From positions 1,178,001-1,242,000 of the forward strand of contig BLLK01000051.1 in NCBI GenBank assembly GCA_021927905.1: a stretch of DNA of 64,000 nucleotides. The letters are read 5' to 3'. The translations under genes were made by a program, and so were the position numbers. Position 1 is the stretch's first letter; each line of letters opens with the position of its first letter. This DNA is from Chaetoceros tenuissimus (Eukaryota; Bacillariophyta; Thalassiosirophyceae; Chaetocerotales; Chaetocerotaceae). The notes beneath the pieces are model-generated. The model was given only the letters and a program-made list of their open reading frames with translations. It searched no databases and was not told the DNA's origin. Positions 1 to 9,648 of the stretch are shown here, piece by piece.

Positions 1-298
1 AAGGTGATTTTGTAAGTGAACTCACTATCAGTAGAATATCTATAATGTTTTCTTCAGAATGACTCAGCATTGAGAGGGGGAGAACATCATCTATTCTATC
101 GGCGAAAACTCAAACTGTAATTGACTATAATATATTTGAGTATCTCAAAACAATTGAAAAGCAAAGTGCAAAAGGAGACGTCATCATCACAAGACACTAT
201 CATCACTTAGTTGGAAAATAATTCGATTTAAATCATTCCCTGGTAATAAAACTAAAACTACTACGAAACTAAAGCACTCCGCAATGGCCTGTTAGTGC

Positions 299-344
299 CC
301 CACGACTCTGACCTCGAATGAGAATCAGAGCCGTGGTATTTTTT
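299..344 (+). other. Hairpin followed by a T6 run
   Basis: The arms CCACGACTCTGA (299-310) and TCAGAGCCGTGG (325-336) pair with a single mismatch around a 14-nt loop that contains a further TC/GA pairing, and six Ts follow at 339-344. A stem followed by a T run can be the 3' end of an RNA polymerase III transcript or a small foldback element. No A/B box or other RNA-gene feature was recognised upstream, so no RNA gene is called. Confidence 0.4.
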
Positions 345-840
345 AAAGTAACGTTAATCTATTTAAGAGATGGCAAGCGGTTCATTCATTCCTAAAAATC
401 TACACCTAAAAACAAAAAGATCTAGCTAGAAGCGAGGCAAGAGTTCTTCTACATCATTCTTCATTCCAATCCAAATGGGAGACCCAAGACAAAATCAAAA
501 GCTCGGACAAGGCTCCTTCCAACCGCAAAGTAGACAAGGTCAACCTGTACCAGAACCTGCAATACATTCCAACTTCTAGATTCTCAACCAAACTAAGGAC
601 AGCATCGCAACATGAAAAAAGGACAAGACTTTCGTGAATGGCAGCTCGGCAACATAGCAACCCAAAGGCAAAGGCTAGAGCAACAGGGACTCACTGGACA
701 TGTAGAGATCACGTTTCACTGGATAAAGATCGGCAAAGAAAAGGGGTTCCACAAGAGAAAAAATACGCCAAGGGCAAAAGGACAAAGGCCTTACGTTCAA
801 GGGTAACTTCCGTCAAGCAGCTCAAGACTCCAATTCTAAT

Positions 841-858
841 CTCTCTCTCTCTCTCTCT
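841..858. repeat. (CT)9 microsatellite
   Basis: Nine perfect CT dinucleotides inside a noncoding stretch. Confidence 0.9.
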
Positions 859-1529
859 TCTCAAACTCTAAAAAGAACTCCAAGATCAATATCACGTCAA
901 TCAAGAACCATCAATCGTACATCAACATCATCGCAAACCCTGAAAAGAGATAACGGGTTTCGTGGAGTGTGCAAGAATCAAAAGGGTTTCATACAACTCA
1001 CTTGCTTCCGCAAACAAGACTATTCACTTTCACTATTTCTCTCAGTACTAGAAATCTCTGAAATACGATTCAATATTTTCTATTTCACCAAACTTTCTCA
1101 CGTTACTTTCCCTCGCTTCCCTATTTGGAATCAATCGATAAGAAATTCAAATTGATAGAGATTGTATTCACCTAATTCATTTTGACGGTTTCATTACGAT
1201 TCAATGTAAATAGATATAGTTTTGAAACTATGAGACCTTGCTATTTCATGGAACTTCTTTTTTGTTTTTTCGAACTTCTGACAGATTCCATCAAAGAGGC
1301 TTCTGGTTAGTTGACACTTTGCCCCGTTAGTAATCTCCCATCCCATCGTGGCAAAAATAAATTAGCTAAACAATTGCATGTCAATTGAGTGTCAACCCAA
1401 CCGTCGCTAATTCATTCTTTTTCCCTTCTTTTGTATTCATTTACAATACACAAATCAAATATATACTTCCTCAACATGAATAATCTGTACTCTCGAATGA
1501 TTATCAAAGAATCTACATAACTACCTATA

Positions 1530-3119
1530 ATGCCACGGATAAAGTCACCGTTAGTGCTTGTCTCAGTCGTGGGATTCTTTCTTTTTAGCTCTACAATTTC
1601 ATTGTTACTTTTCATGGAAAAAACATATTCTCATGCAATAGAAACTAAAGTCTCGTACACGAATATTATTGTGGCAGCAGACCAATCCAAAACAAATAGC
1701 GACAGGCTTCACGGTTCGAAATTCTTATCCTACAAAATAGTCAAGGATCTCTTTTTTACAAATAGATATGGACCATATGTTGGAGGTTGTGAGGAAGACT
1801 ACAGATATACAGTGCCATCACTGAAACAATCTGGGATATTTGATTTTCATACACTTGTAGATACAAACATGAATATTCTACACGTGGGAGACTCAGTTTC
1901 ACTGCAAACTGCACACATGTTTCAAGAAGCATCCATGCCTCAAGATCGAAACGTGATTCGTTATTCCTACAGAGACTTTGAAGCAACTTCTATAGTTAGG
2001 ACAAGTGACGGAGGACGAATAGCAGGTATGAGAGTCAATGGTATAATTCAAGAAAATGGCAGAGACTGGAAAAAGGAAGATTGTGCACCTAATTCAGGGG
2101 GTGGATGGAGATCAAGTGATGTATTTGAAATTAGGAGGTTGAATCATCATTGGTACTGTGTTAATCCAGATACAAATCGAAGGAAAGTTATGAAAGGTGT
2201 ATGTAAAATTGATGGTTCCATAGAAGCACAACAAGGAGAGTTTTTATTTCCAAATGCAACATCTTTCCACTCCATGAACGAAAAGCAAAAAGGGTTTGAT
2301 GTAGTAGTTCTACAACTAGCACCAGGTTGGGTCGTCAACGGGTTTAGACCAGACGATTGGAATGTCATCAAACAACGATTGAATGAATCTGTTGCCTTTG
2401 TATTTGATTATTTAGAGCCTGAAACTATAGTGATACAAAACATTCACTTGAATAATAATATTGAGTCCAGCGCCCTACCCAATGTTGTTGACGCCAATAA
2501 ATTTATATCAAAGTACATTGCGCAATTCAACAATGACGCATCAAATGATAGACAAAGAATTGTAATGATGGATTTGTACACTTTCTCTATTGAAATGCTT
2601 ATCGAGAATGCAATGTCGGAGGAAGTTGGCCTACTTCCTGTAAAAGATGGAAAAGACATCCAATTGCAATTACAGAATGCAAGTGACTATGAAGCCCTCT
2701 TTGATGCTTCACTTGGTGTAGAGCCATTGGTACGCAATACATTCCAGTGTCAAAATAGCCAAAGTTTTTGTACAAAACGTCCACATGTATGTAGCTATGA
2801 ACCCAATACATGTAAAAGGAGATCAACCATTACAGAAGATGGTATGCATTTTTGTAAAAATGCTGCTGGTAGAATAAATGCGGCACAAGCATGTTTGATA
2901 AGGTGTAGAATTGACAGTACGATAGGTGCCAATCTCAAACGTCTTCGTGAATGCGAATGGAAATGCAACAGATTTTTCATGTCTTTAAAACCAATCGATT
3001 GGGAGGGTAAAGAAGCTGTCGATTTTTCCATGAAGTGGAACATTACTGATCGTCTCGGCGTGAAGAACGAAACTCTTGAAATGAATTCTAAAAAGGCAAT
3101 CACAAATGCTGTACTATGA
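1530..3119 (+). CDS. PC-esterase/TBL-like type II membrane protein
   Basis: The 529-aa product is a likely Golgi O-acyltransferase or esterase acting on glycans. It has one N-terminal hydrophobic segment (about residues 8-29), which suggests type II topology. The SGNH-type catalytic signature of the PC-esterase / trichome-birefringence-like (TBL) family is visible: a GDS motif at residues 120-122 in the context LHVGDSVSLQ, and a C-terminal D-G-M-H (DxxH) at residues 437-440 followed by Cys. Numerous Cys residues near the C-terminus (about 405-480) fit a lumenal disulfide-bonded fold. It is a single-exon gene and the start is the first ATG of the frame. Plant TBL proteins O-acetylate cell-wall polysaccharides; the substrate in this organism is unknown. 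Family assignment rests on motifs only. Confidence 0.7.
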   Translation: MPRIKSPLVLVSVVGFFLFSSTISLLLFMEKTYSHAIETKVSYTNIIVAADQSKTNSDRLHGSKFLSYKIVKDLFFTNRYGPYVGGCEEDYRYTVPSLKQSGIFDFHTLVDTNMNILHVGDSVSLQTAHMFQEASMPQDRNVIRYSYRDFEATSIVRTSDGGRIAGMRVNGIIQENGRDWKKEDCAPNSGGGWRSSDVFEIRRLNHHWYCVNPDTNRRKVMKGVCKIDGSIEAQQGEFLFPNATSFHSMNEKQKGFDVVVLQLAPGWVVNGFRPDDWNVIKQRLNESVAFVFDYLEPETIVIQNIHLNNNIESSALPNVVDANKFISKYIAQFNNDASNDRQRIVMMDLYTFSIEMLIENAMSEEVGLLPVKDGKDIQLQLQNASDYEALFDASLGVEPLVRNTFQCQNSQSFCTKRPHVCSYEPNTCKRRSTITEDGMHFCKNAAGRINAAQACLIRCRIDSTIGANLKRLRECEWKCNRFFMSLKPIDWEGKEAVDFSMKWNITDRLGVKNETLEMNSKKAITNAVL

Positions 3120-3536
3120 TATGTAATTATATATAAATTTACTTGTGCAATCATCCTAGGAATAGTGGCATTTCCAAAAAGAATTGTAGTACATATTCTT
3201 GAAAATATTAGATGAGATTTGCACTGTGCTCATAATCTCTCACTCTCTTTAATTTTGAAATGAAAGTGAAAAATGTAAAGCCTTCCTTCCCTCTATGTAC
3301 GACTGCGAAGTGCAGTATCTGTATCTAGTACCTAATACCTCCCAACATACCCTTCTATTTTCAGCGACTATTACCGTGGTAGTTCAAAATAGAAGTATTT
3401 TTATCTTACTAGAAGTTTGCACCTCTTGTTAGTACAAATTCAATATACGTCATATCCAAACGTAACATAAACATTTTATTTTCTGACTCTTTAGATATTT
3501 TAAATATGTAATGCCTCGCAGTTGTGATCATTACGA
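3120..3536. other. Intergenic between convergent genes
   Basis: AT-rich spacer between the 3' ends of two convergent genes. Nothing beyond AT-rich 3'-flank sequence was recognised. Confidence 0.6.
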
Positions 3537-4259
3537 TTAAAACCCAATGTATTTTGTATGAAACTTGACAGACTGTGTTTCAACTTCAGCAGACAAATCC
3601 AGACATCCACTGTTATTGACTTTACCAAATTCATTTCTGCTTTGCATTAGAATCGCTTCTAGTCTAGACTCATTCTTAAGTATCAACTCAGCGTCTTCCT
3701 TATCAACATTGTCTATTGAAATCATAAGATTTGTATCACAAGAAGGAGTTTCGTTCTTTTCACCACCAGCATCTTGTTTCTTCTTTGTCGAAACTTTGCA
3801 GATAAGCTGTGTCCTATCCATGGTATCCATACAAAAGATAGCTTCCATAGCATGATTGATATCTGGACAGCTGCAGATTCCAGATATGTTCATATCAGCG
3901 ATAACTCCATCATTTCCCCTTTTCATCGAAATACATGTAGTTGTTTTGGAGGGTACTATACTATCTTCGACTTGTTCTTGCTGCTCCAAATTCGTCAATA
4001 TTCTACTGGTATCGATTAGACTATGAGGTGGAGGTATGAGAATAGAATTGTTATCACCCGTGCTACTGCATTTGCTATTTTGATCCCTAGGTTCGTTGGG
4101 ACTCCTCATGGTATCCTTGTTCTTCTTGTTGTTCTCGTTGCCAACAGGAGTTTCAGTTGTCGTCGTCGTGAGAATCTCTTCGTGCTCGAAAGAAGAAGAG
4201 GGAACCGCCACCATTGCTAAAGTGAGCAGTAATGAAAGGATCTTCGTATGCTTCTTCAT
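3537..4259 (-). CDS. Small secreted protein, unknown family
   Basis: The 240-aa product starts with a clear signal peptide (MKKHTKILSLLLTLAMVAVPSSS). A Thr/Asn/Lys-rich, probably disordered region follows (about 30-105), then a Cys-containing half (about 105-235) with CSCPD, FCMD and several other Cys residues that could form disulfides. Potential N-glycosylation sites are present. No family was recognised. The gene is single-exon, with its 5' end facing the next gene across about 350 bp, so the two may share a divergent promoter region. Confidence 0.6.
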   Translation of the reverse strand: MKKHTKILSLLLTLAMVAVPSSSFEHEEILTTTTTETPVGNENNKKNKDTMRSPNEPRDQNSKCSSTGDNNSILIPPPHSLIDTSRILTNLEQQEQVEDSIVPSKTTTCISMKRGNDGVIADMNISGICSCPDINHAMEAIFCMDTMDRTQLICKVSTKKKQDAGGEKNETPSCDTNLMISIDNVDKEDAELILKNESRLEAILMQSRNEFGKVNNSGCLDLSAEVETQSVKFHTKYIGF

Positions 4260-4613
4260 TGTTTCTTTGTATTAATGATAATGTACGATAAAAGGAGCGT
4301 TGGGTTTGTGGTTCGCTATTTTTATTTTGTTTTTCCTTGGGTACAGCAGCAGCCAGCTTCAAATATAGTCTGTAAATAACGTAAATATACCTGCCAGATG
4401 AGGCATCACTTTTCAGTAGACGTACGTACTTGCATAAGTTAACATTCCTCAGCGTTTTTTTTTACCGTTGATACAGACAGACAATATTCCTTTTCCAATT
4501 ACAAGACACAGCCGACAGCATCCATTTTGAATTGAAATCCATGTTGCGTTCATGCATAGAAGTAGAGCAGGCGCTACCTAATTTCTAGCTACGCTGTGCT
4601 GAGTTGCCAAAAG
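4260..4613. promoter_or_regulatory. Shared divergent upstream region
   Basis: These 354 bp separate two genes transcribed away from each other and should hold both promoters. A T9 run lies near 4455-4463. No specific factor site can be supported. Confidence 0.4.
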
Positions 4614-6494
4614 ATGCGTAGTTCAACCTTTCGTTTGCTGGCACTGCTTTGTATCATTGTCATTACATGTACGAGTTACACATATATTTCCATTCTTCAA
4701 TCCAAATTACTCCCGGAGTCTTTAGGTGCAGATCAACAAGAAATTCTGGAATACACATCTGAGAATGACGAGCAAAAAATATCAAAGAATGCTGGCGTTG
4801 ACACAGAAACCAGCGTTTATACAGATGATCAACCTTTGCAGCTATCCAAAGAAGAAACTGAAACAAAAGTTACTCAGGATATGAGTGATGATGACATGCC
4901 TGTTGCCGAGAAAAATAAAACCAAACACATGATAATGCATAAAAAAAGAATCGATAACAACAACAATGATGATGATGACCAAATTATGGTCGGAAATGTT
5001 ACTAGAAATATTACCAAAAACAAAATACTCCAAAAAGAAATATTGGACAACAACAATGATGATGATGATCAAATTATGGACGCCAATTTCACTGACTATG
5101 AAATTGATAACATTACCATGTCGATCCAAATATGTGAGTCTGATCAAGTACAGAAAAATATGACAAACTTGGATCCGATAACAATGCTAGAAACGACATA
5201 TGCTTCAACAAAATCTTTAAAAGCTATCTTTAAAATGCTCAAAAATATAACATCGGATCGACCTGATGAATATCATGGACAGCATATAACGTCTGACATG
5301 AAACCGATAGAAATTGCAAGATGCAAACGCTATGGCTATGAATATAATTCTACTCTTCAAAATAAGCGCAAAAGAGTCTTTTTGGGAGCCTTGGTGGGTG
5401 ATGATAGTTGGCACTCGATAGGTGCTCATGCCATAGAAATGTATGGACTCTATCAAACAGTTGCATTAGTAGAAGGTAATAACACATTCACAAAACATGA
5501 TCGATGCAAAAGATTTCAACCTGGTTCCATTCATTACGAGGGTGTAAAAAAATCTGGTATTTTTGGACCAAATACAACTGTCAAAACAGCATTGTACTAT
5601 GCTAAAGAATCTGATACGATGAGTCCCATGACAAGAGAGCAACTACAACGAGATGTATTTACGAAAATATGGATACAGCAAGGAATGACGGAAGATGATA
5701 TTGGAGTTGTGGCGGATATGGACGAATTCTTTACAAGAGATTTCATGCTTGCAATGCAGACTTGTCAAATACCTCAATTTCAAAAAGGGCAATCATGTAA
5801 AGCACCAAAAGTTGTAGCAAGCACATTGACATTTGAAGCTGCACCTGATTGCATTTATAAAACAAAGAGATGGTTTCATCCAGATGCAATCATTGGGGAG
5901 TGCATTGATGGAATCGGAAATGAAACTTTGCATAAGCCAACTTTGCGCAAAAGTTTCTCAGGGGGGAGGGAAACTTTTCGTGAGGATGGGTATGGGATCA
6001 AGCTGAAAGACTATGATAATGAGACGAAGCAAGATTTGATTCGTTTCCCACCTTTGTGGAAACCTGTAGATTTTCGTAGTGTTCAAGGTGGAGGGCCAAT
6101 TGGTGAAATATTAAATGGGGATAATCCAAAACGACCAATGGGATATGTAGGATATCACTTTCATAACTTTTTTGATTCGATAAAACCTATCCGCAAAAAA
6201 TATGCTACATATGGACATCCAAATGCAAACGCGACATTTTGGCCTTTAGGAAATATTTCCACGGAACTTGATGTTGCAGTAAGATGTATTATGAACCGCA
6301 CTTTTGAAGGCATAAAGCCTAGAGAATATATGTTTAGTGGGGGTATTTATGAAGCTCTACAAAAAGGAAATAATATCCACCGTATTCCAATCATGTTCCA
6401 ACGTTCCTTTGGATCCTATCGAAATGATCGTTTCAACGAGCTTCGAAATATTATTGAAGAAGATGAGCTCAAATTTGGAAGAAAACAAGTCTAG
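4614..6494 (+). CDS. Type II membrane glycosyltransferase-like protein
   Basis: The 626-aa product has an N-terminal membrane anchor (about residues 7-29), a long acidic, Asn-rich stem (about 30-225) and a globular C-terminal region. The frame is open to a GTG at 4596, but the first ATG is at 4614 and is used here. The region starting KRKRVFLGALVGDDSWH and the motif ADMDEFF (D368, D370, E371) resemble metal-binding acidic motifs of Golgi glycosyltransferases such as GT17 or GT92; this is a resemblance, not a proven assignment. The stem carries a near-duplicate of the segment DNNN(N)DDDDQIM at about 4951-4989 and 5044-5082, so it grew by slippage. Single exon. Together with the PC-esterase-like gene upstream it suggests glycan processing. 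Confidence 0.5.
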   Translation: MRSSTFRLLALLCIIVITCTSYTYISILQSKLLPESLGADQQEILEYTSENDEQKISKNAGVDTETSVYTDDQPLQLSKEETETKVTQDMSDDDMPVAEKNKTKHMIMHKKRIDNNNNDDDDQIMVGNVTRNITKNKILQKEILDNNNDDDDQIMDANFTDYEIDNITMSIQICESDQVQKNMTNLDPITMLETTYASTKSLKAIFKMLKNITSDRPDEYHGQHITSDMKPIEIARCKRYGYEYNSTLQNKRKRVFLGALVGDDSWHSIGAHAIEMYGLYQTVALVEGNNTFTKHDRCKRFQPGSIHYEGVKKSGIFGPNTTVKTALYYAKESDTMSPMTREQLQRDVFTKIWIQQGMTEDDIGVVADMDEFFTRDFMLAMQTCQIPQFQKGQSCKAPKVVASTLTFEAAPDCIYKTKRWFHPDAIIGECIDGIGNETLHKPTLRKSFSGGRETFREDGYGIKLKDYDNETKQDLIRFPPLWKPVDFRSVQGGGPIGEILNGDNPKRPMGYVGYHFHNFFDSIKPIRKKYATYGHPNANATFWPLGNISTELDVAVRCIMNRTFEGIKPREYMFSGGIYEALQKGNNIHRIPIMFQRSFGSYRNDRFNELRNIIEEDELKFGRKQV

Positions 6495-6765
6495 TTTTTT
6501 AATAATAGAATGTACAGTATATCTTTTACATAAACAAAGGTCCCTTCGTTGCACTTTTTGAAAGCGTTTTCTAGAATAGTTCCAATGACAAACTTAGTCA
6601 GTCCCATCTTTACCCCAACTTGAAAAGGAAATTGATCGAGAGCCACCAATCTTGTGAGTGAGATGAAGATGCAGCAAAAAGCTAAAGAAAAAAATTATGA
6701 AAAAGAAGGCACCAATAATGAACTAACTAATTATCAAAGTTAATACGCAAATAACAACAAGCACA

Positions 6766-9462
6766 ATGAAGTTCAATTACAAACTTCATCGCCTCTGTGG
6801 TTCGGCATATGGGAATCCTGATGCCTCAAACTCTTCTTCTTCGGGAGCCAACATTGTGTACACATCTTCTGGCAATGTCCTTCTTTCGCCCGTATCCAAT
6901 AGAGTACAAGTAATTGACTTACTCACACACACGGTACGAACATTAAGCTGTGAAGCAAGATCCAATATTAGAACGATCGCATTATCGCCAGATGATCGAC
7001 TTCTCATCATTATTGACAATCAAAATCATGCCATGTTGGTCAACTTTCATCGATCGGTCGTTCTTCACAGATTTACTTTCAAAAGAAGTGTCAGAAGTTG
7101 TAAATTCTCTCCTTGTGGAAGTTACTTTGCAGTCACGTATGGCAATCATATTCAAGTTTGGCATTCGCCTGGATTAAGGAGAGAATTTGCTCCTTTTGTT
7201 CTACATCGTACTTATACGGGATTAGGTGATGCTGTTGTTTCCATTGAATGGAGTAGTGATTCGTCAGTCATCATGGCAAGTAGTCGAGCGGGTACTGTGC
7301 GTATTTGGACAGTGGATACTACTGAAGGATTTGAGCCAATTACATTATCTGGACATAAATCATGTTCTGTTGGGGCTTATTTTGAAAAGATTACACAAGG
7401 CAGTGGAGGAAGAATTCGCAAGGTATATACTGTGAGTGCGGATGGGGCACTTGTCTCTTGGAGTTGTAAATATAGTGATGAAGATGCACAAGATGATGAA
7501 CAAAAGGAATTCATGGATGCATCGAATGCTGCATTGAGTTTTTTTGGTGGAGCAAGTAATGACTTCTTTTCTTCAGGTGGAGGTAATAATGATAACCAAA
7601 CACAGGCGCAACACTTGGTCAAGGGGACATGGGAGGTATCGGCGAGACATTACTTTCATCAAGACACTGATGTTACAGCTACCAACTTTTCAACTGCCAA
7701 TAACTTACTCATTGTAGGTTTTGCATCGGGGATTTTTGGATTGTATGAGTTGCCTAGCATGAGTAATATCCATACCCTTTCTCTCTCCAATCAAGTCATT
7801 CGGACTGTAGCTATTAATGATACCGGAGAATGGCTTGCCTTTGGGTGCCCGTCTACTCAGCAATTATTAGTTTGGGAATGGAGATCTGAAACGTATATTA
7901 TTAAACAGAGAGGTCATGCTTATGGTATGAGATGCATGGCATATAGTCATGATGGTGTAGTTGTAGCTACTGGTGGAGAAGATGGAACTATCAAATTGTG
8001 GAATACTTCATCTGGATTCTGTTATTGTACACTTAAATCGCACACTGCGCCAGTCACAGCATGTGTCTTTTCAAATTCAAGCGTGGTTCTAAGTTCAAGT
8101 TTGGATGGAACTGTGCGTGCTCATGATCTTCATAGATACCGAAATTTTAGGACTTACACCGCTCCGACTCCTTGTCAATTCACTTCCTTGGCAGTGGATC
8201 CATCGGGAGAAGTTGTGGTGGCCGGTACTATGGATCCTTTTCATGTTTATACATGGAGTATGCAAAACGGGAAATTGCTGGATATTTTGACTGGACATGT
8301 TGGTCCTATCTCGGAACTCAAATTTCATCCTACTCGAGGTACACTTGCATCCGCTTCTTGGGATGGGACTGTTAAAATGTGGGACCTCTATAAAAGAGAA
8401 GGTGAACCAGAAAGTATCAAACATTCACAAGATGTTGTTTGCTGTGCTTTCCGTCCGGATGGAAAGCAAATGGTGACAGGTACTATTGGAGGATTACTTA
8501 GTGTGTGGAACACGGATGACTGTCGACTTATTTGTGAGATTGATGGAAAGAGAGATATTGCTGGAGGTCGTAAAGTCAATGACCGCATGACTGCCGATAG
8601 CAATTCTTCTTCTAGATATTTTACAAGTGTATGCTATTCTGCAGATGGGTCATGTGTGCTAGCTGGAGGTAATAGCAGATATGTTTGCATCTACGAAATA
8701 TCGCAACAGATATTAGTCAAAAAGTTCCAAATCAGTTTCAATAGAAGTTTGGATGGAGTTCTTGATGAGTTGAATTCCAAGAAATTGGGCGATGGAGGTC
8801 CAATCGATGTGAATGATGGTTCTGATAATGATGATCCAGATTTTAGTGCAAATCTACCTGGTGCTAAACGTGGAGATGATGGTTCTCGCAAGAGTCGTGT
8901 CGAGGTAATTACATCTCAAGTTGCTTTCTCAAATACGGGAAGAGAATGGGCAGCTGTTTCCAACGAAGGTTTGCACGTTTACTCCCTCGATGATGACATG
9001 ATTTTCGATCCGATAGCCTTGACAGAAGAGATTACTCCTAATGCAGTCCGAACAAATCTACGAAAGAAAAAGCACAATGTAGCACTTTTGATCAGTCTGC
9101 ATTTAAATGAATTTGCACTCGTACGTGAGGTTTTAGAAGATATTCCTCATAAGAGCATTGCACATGTTGTACGGTCGATAGGACCAGAGCACCTTGAGAG
9201 GCTCATGCAGTTCATTTCAAAGTGCATGTTGGACTCTCCCCACCTTGAATTTTATCTACAGTTTTGTTTGGAGATGTTGAGACAGCATGGAATACATATG
9301 GAAAAACATAGGAGTACTTTTATGAGAGCGTTTAGATCTATGCACCGTTCAGTTCAAATTCATCACGATGACTTGAAGCGTGTCTGCGATGACAATCGCT
9401 ACACACTAGACTTTATTGGTGATCAAACACAAATTGCTCTTGAAAGGGAAGGAAGCTCGTAG
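6766..9462 (+). CDS. PWP2: PWP2/UTP1, WD-repeat subunit of the U3 snoRNP
   Basis: The 898-aa product is periodic tryptophan protein 2, a UTP-B subcomplex subunit of the small-subunit processome needed for early 18S rRNA processing in the nucleolus. The start (MKFNYKLHRLCGSAYGNP) matches the conserved N-terminus of the family. A double WD40 propeller covers about residues 10-670, with clear blades such as GGEDGTIKLWNTSSG and SASWDGTVKMWDLYK. An acidic linker lies at about 680-712. The C-terminal Utp12-type helical domain spans about 757-885 (KKKHNVALLISLHLNEFAL onward). Length agrees with the usual 900 or so. Single exon, in convergent orientation with the Ca-ATPase gene 186 bp downstream. Confidence 0.95.
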   Translation: MKFNYKLHRLCGSAYGNPDASNSSSSGANIVYTSSGNVLLSPVSNRVQVIDLLTHTVRTLSCEARSNIRTIALSPDDRLLIIIDNQNHAMLVNFHRSVVLHRFTFKRSVRSCKFSPCGSYFAVTYGNHIQVWHSPGLRREFAPFVLHRTYTGLGDAVVSIEWSSDSSVIMASSRAGTVRIWTVDTTEGFEPITLSGHKSCSVGAYFEKITQGSGGRIRKVYTVSADGALVSWSCKYSDEDAQDDEQKEFMDASNAALSFFGGASNDFFSSGGGNNDNQTQAQHLVKGTWEVSARHYFHQDTDVTATNFSTANNLLIVGFASGIFGLYELPSMSNIHTLSLSNQVIRTVAINDTGEWLAFGCPSTQQLLVWEWRSETYIIKQRGHAYGMRCMAYSHDGVVVATGGEDGTIKLWNTSSGFCYCTLKSHTAPVTACVFSNSSVVLSSSLDGTVRAHDLHRYRNFRTYTAPTPCQFTSLAVDPSGEVVVAGTMDPFHVYTWSMQNGKLLDILTGHVGPISELKFHPTRGTLASASWDGTVKMWDLYKREGEPESIKHSQDVVCCAFRPDGKQMVTGTIGGLLSVWNTDDCRLICEIDGKRDIAGGRKVNDRMTADSNSSSRYFTSVCYSADGSCVLAGGNSRYVCIYEISQQILVKKFQISFNRSLDGVLDELNSKKLGDGGPIDVNDGSDNDDPDFSANLPGAKRGDDGSRKSRVEVITSQVAFSNTGREWAAVSNEGLHVYSLDDDMIFDPIALTEEITPNAVRTNLRKKKHNVALLISLHLNEFALVREVLEDIPHKSIAHVVRSIGPEHLERLMQFISKCMLDSPHLEFYLQFCLEMLRQHGIHMEKHRSTFMRAFRSMHRSVQIHHDDLKRVCDDNRYTLDFIGDQTQIALEREGSS

Positions 9463-9648
9463 GATTCTTAACTTTGTCACTATATAAGTTCTTGTAATAA
9501 AGTAAGCAATAGCTATTTATAACACAATTTTATATTCATTCTTATGGGAAGCCAAGAACAACTACAGGTTGATCGATGAAAAGTAGATTGGATGTGAACT
9601 TGTATTGAATGTTTTAAACATATTTCATTTGTTATGGATTTGAAACGT

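Larger units (their letters stand above)
1..1529. other. Intergenic, no convincing gene
   Basis: No open frame here has a recognisable domain, signal peptide or sensible codon use. The overlapping frames at 454-871 are short, compete with each other on both strands and are Lys/Gln-rich in a way typical of translated AT-rich DNA. The stretch holds a hairpin followed by T6 (299-344) and a CT microsatellite (841-858). About 1390-1529 is the likely promoter of the next gene. Confidence 0.6.

Noticed and set aside
4596-4613. GTG-started extension of the glycosyltransferase-like gene
   Set aside because: The same reason: the first ATG, at 4614, is directly followed by a membrane anchor.
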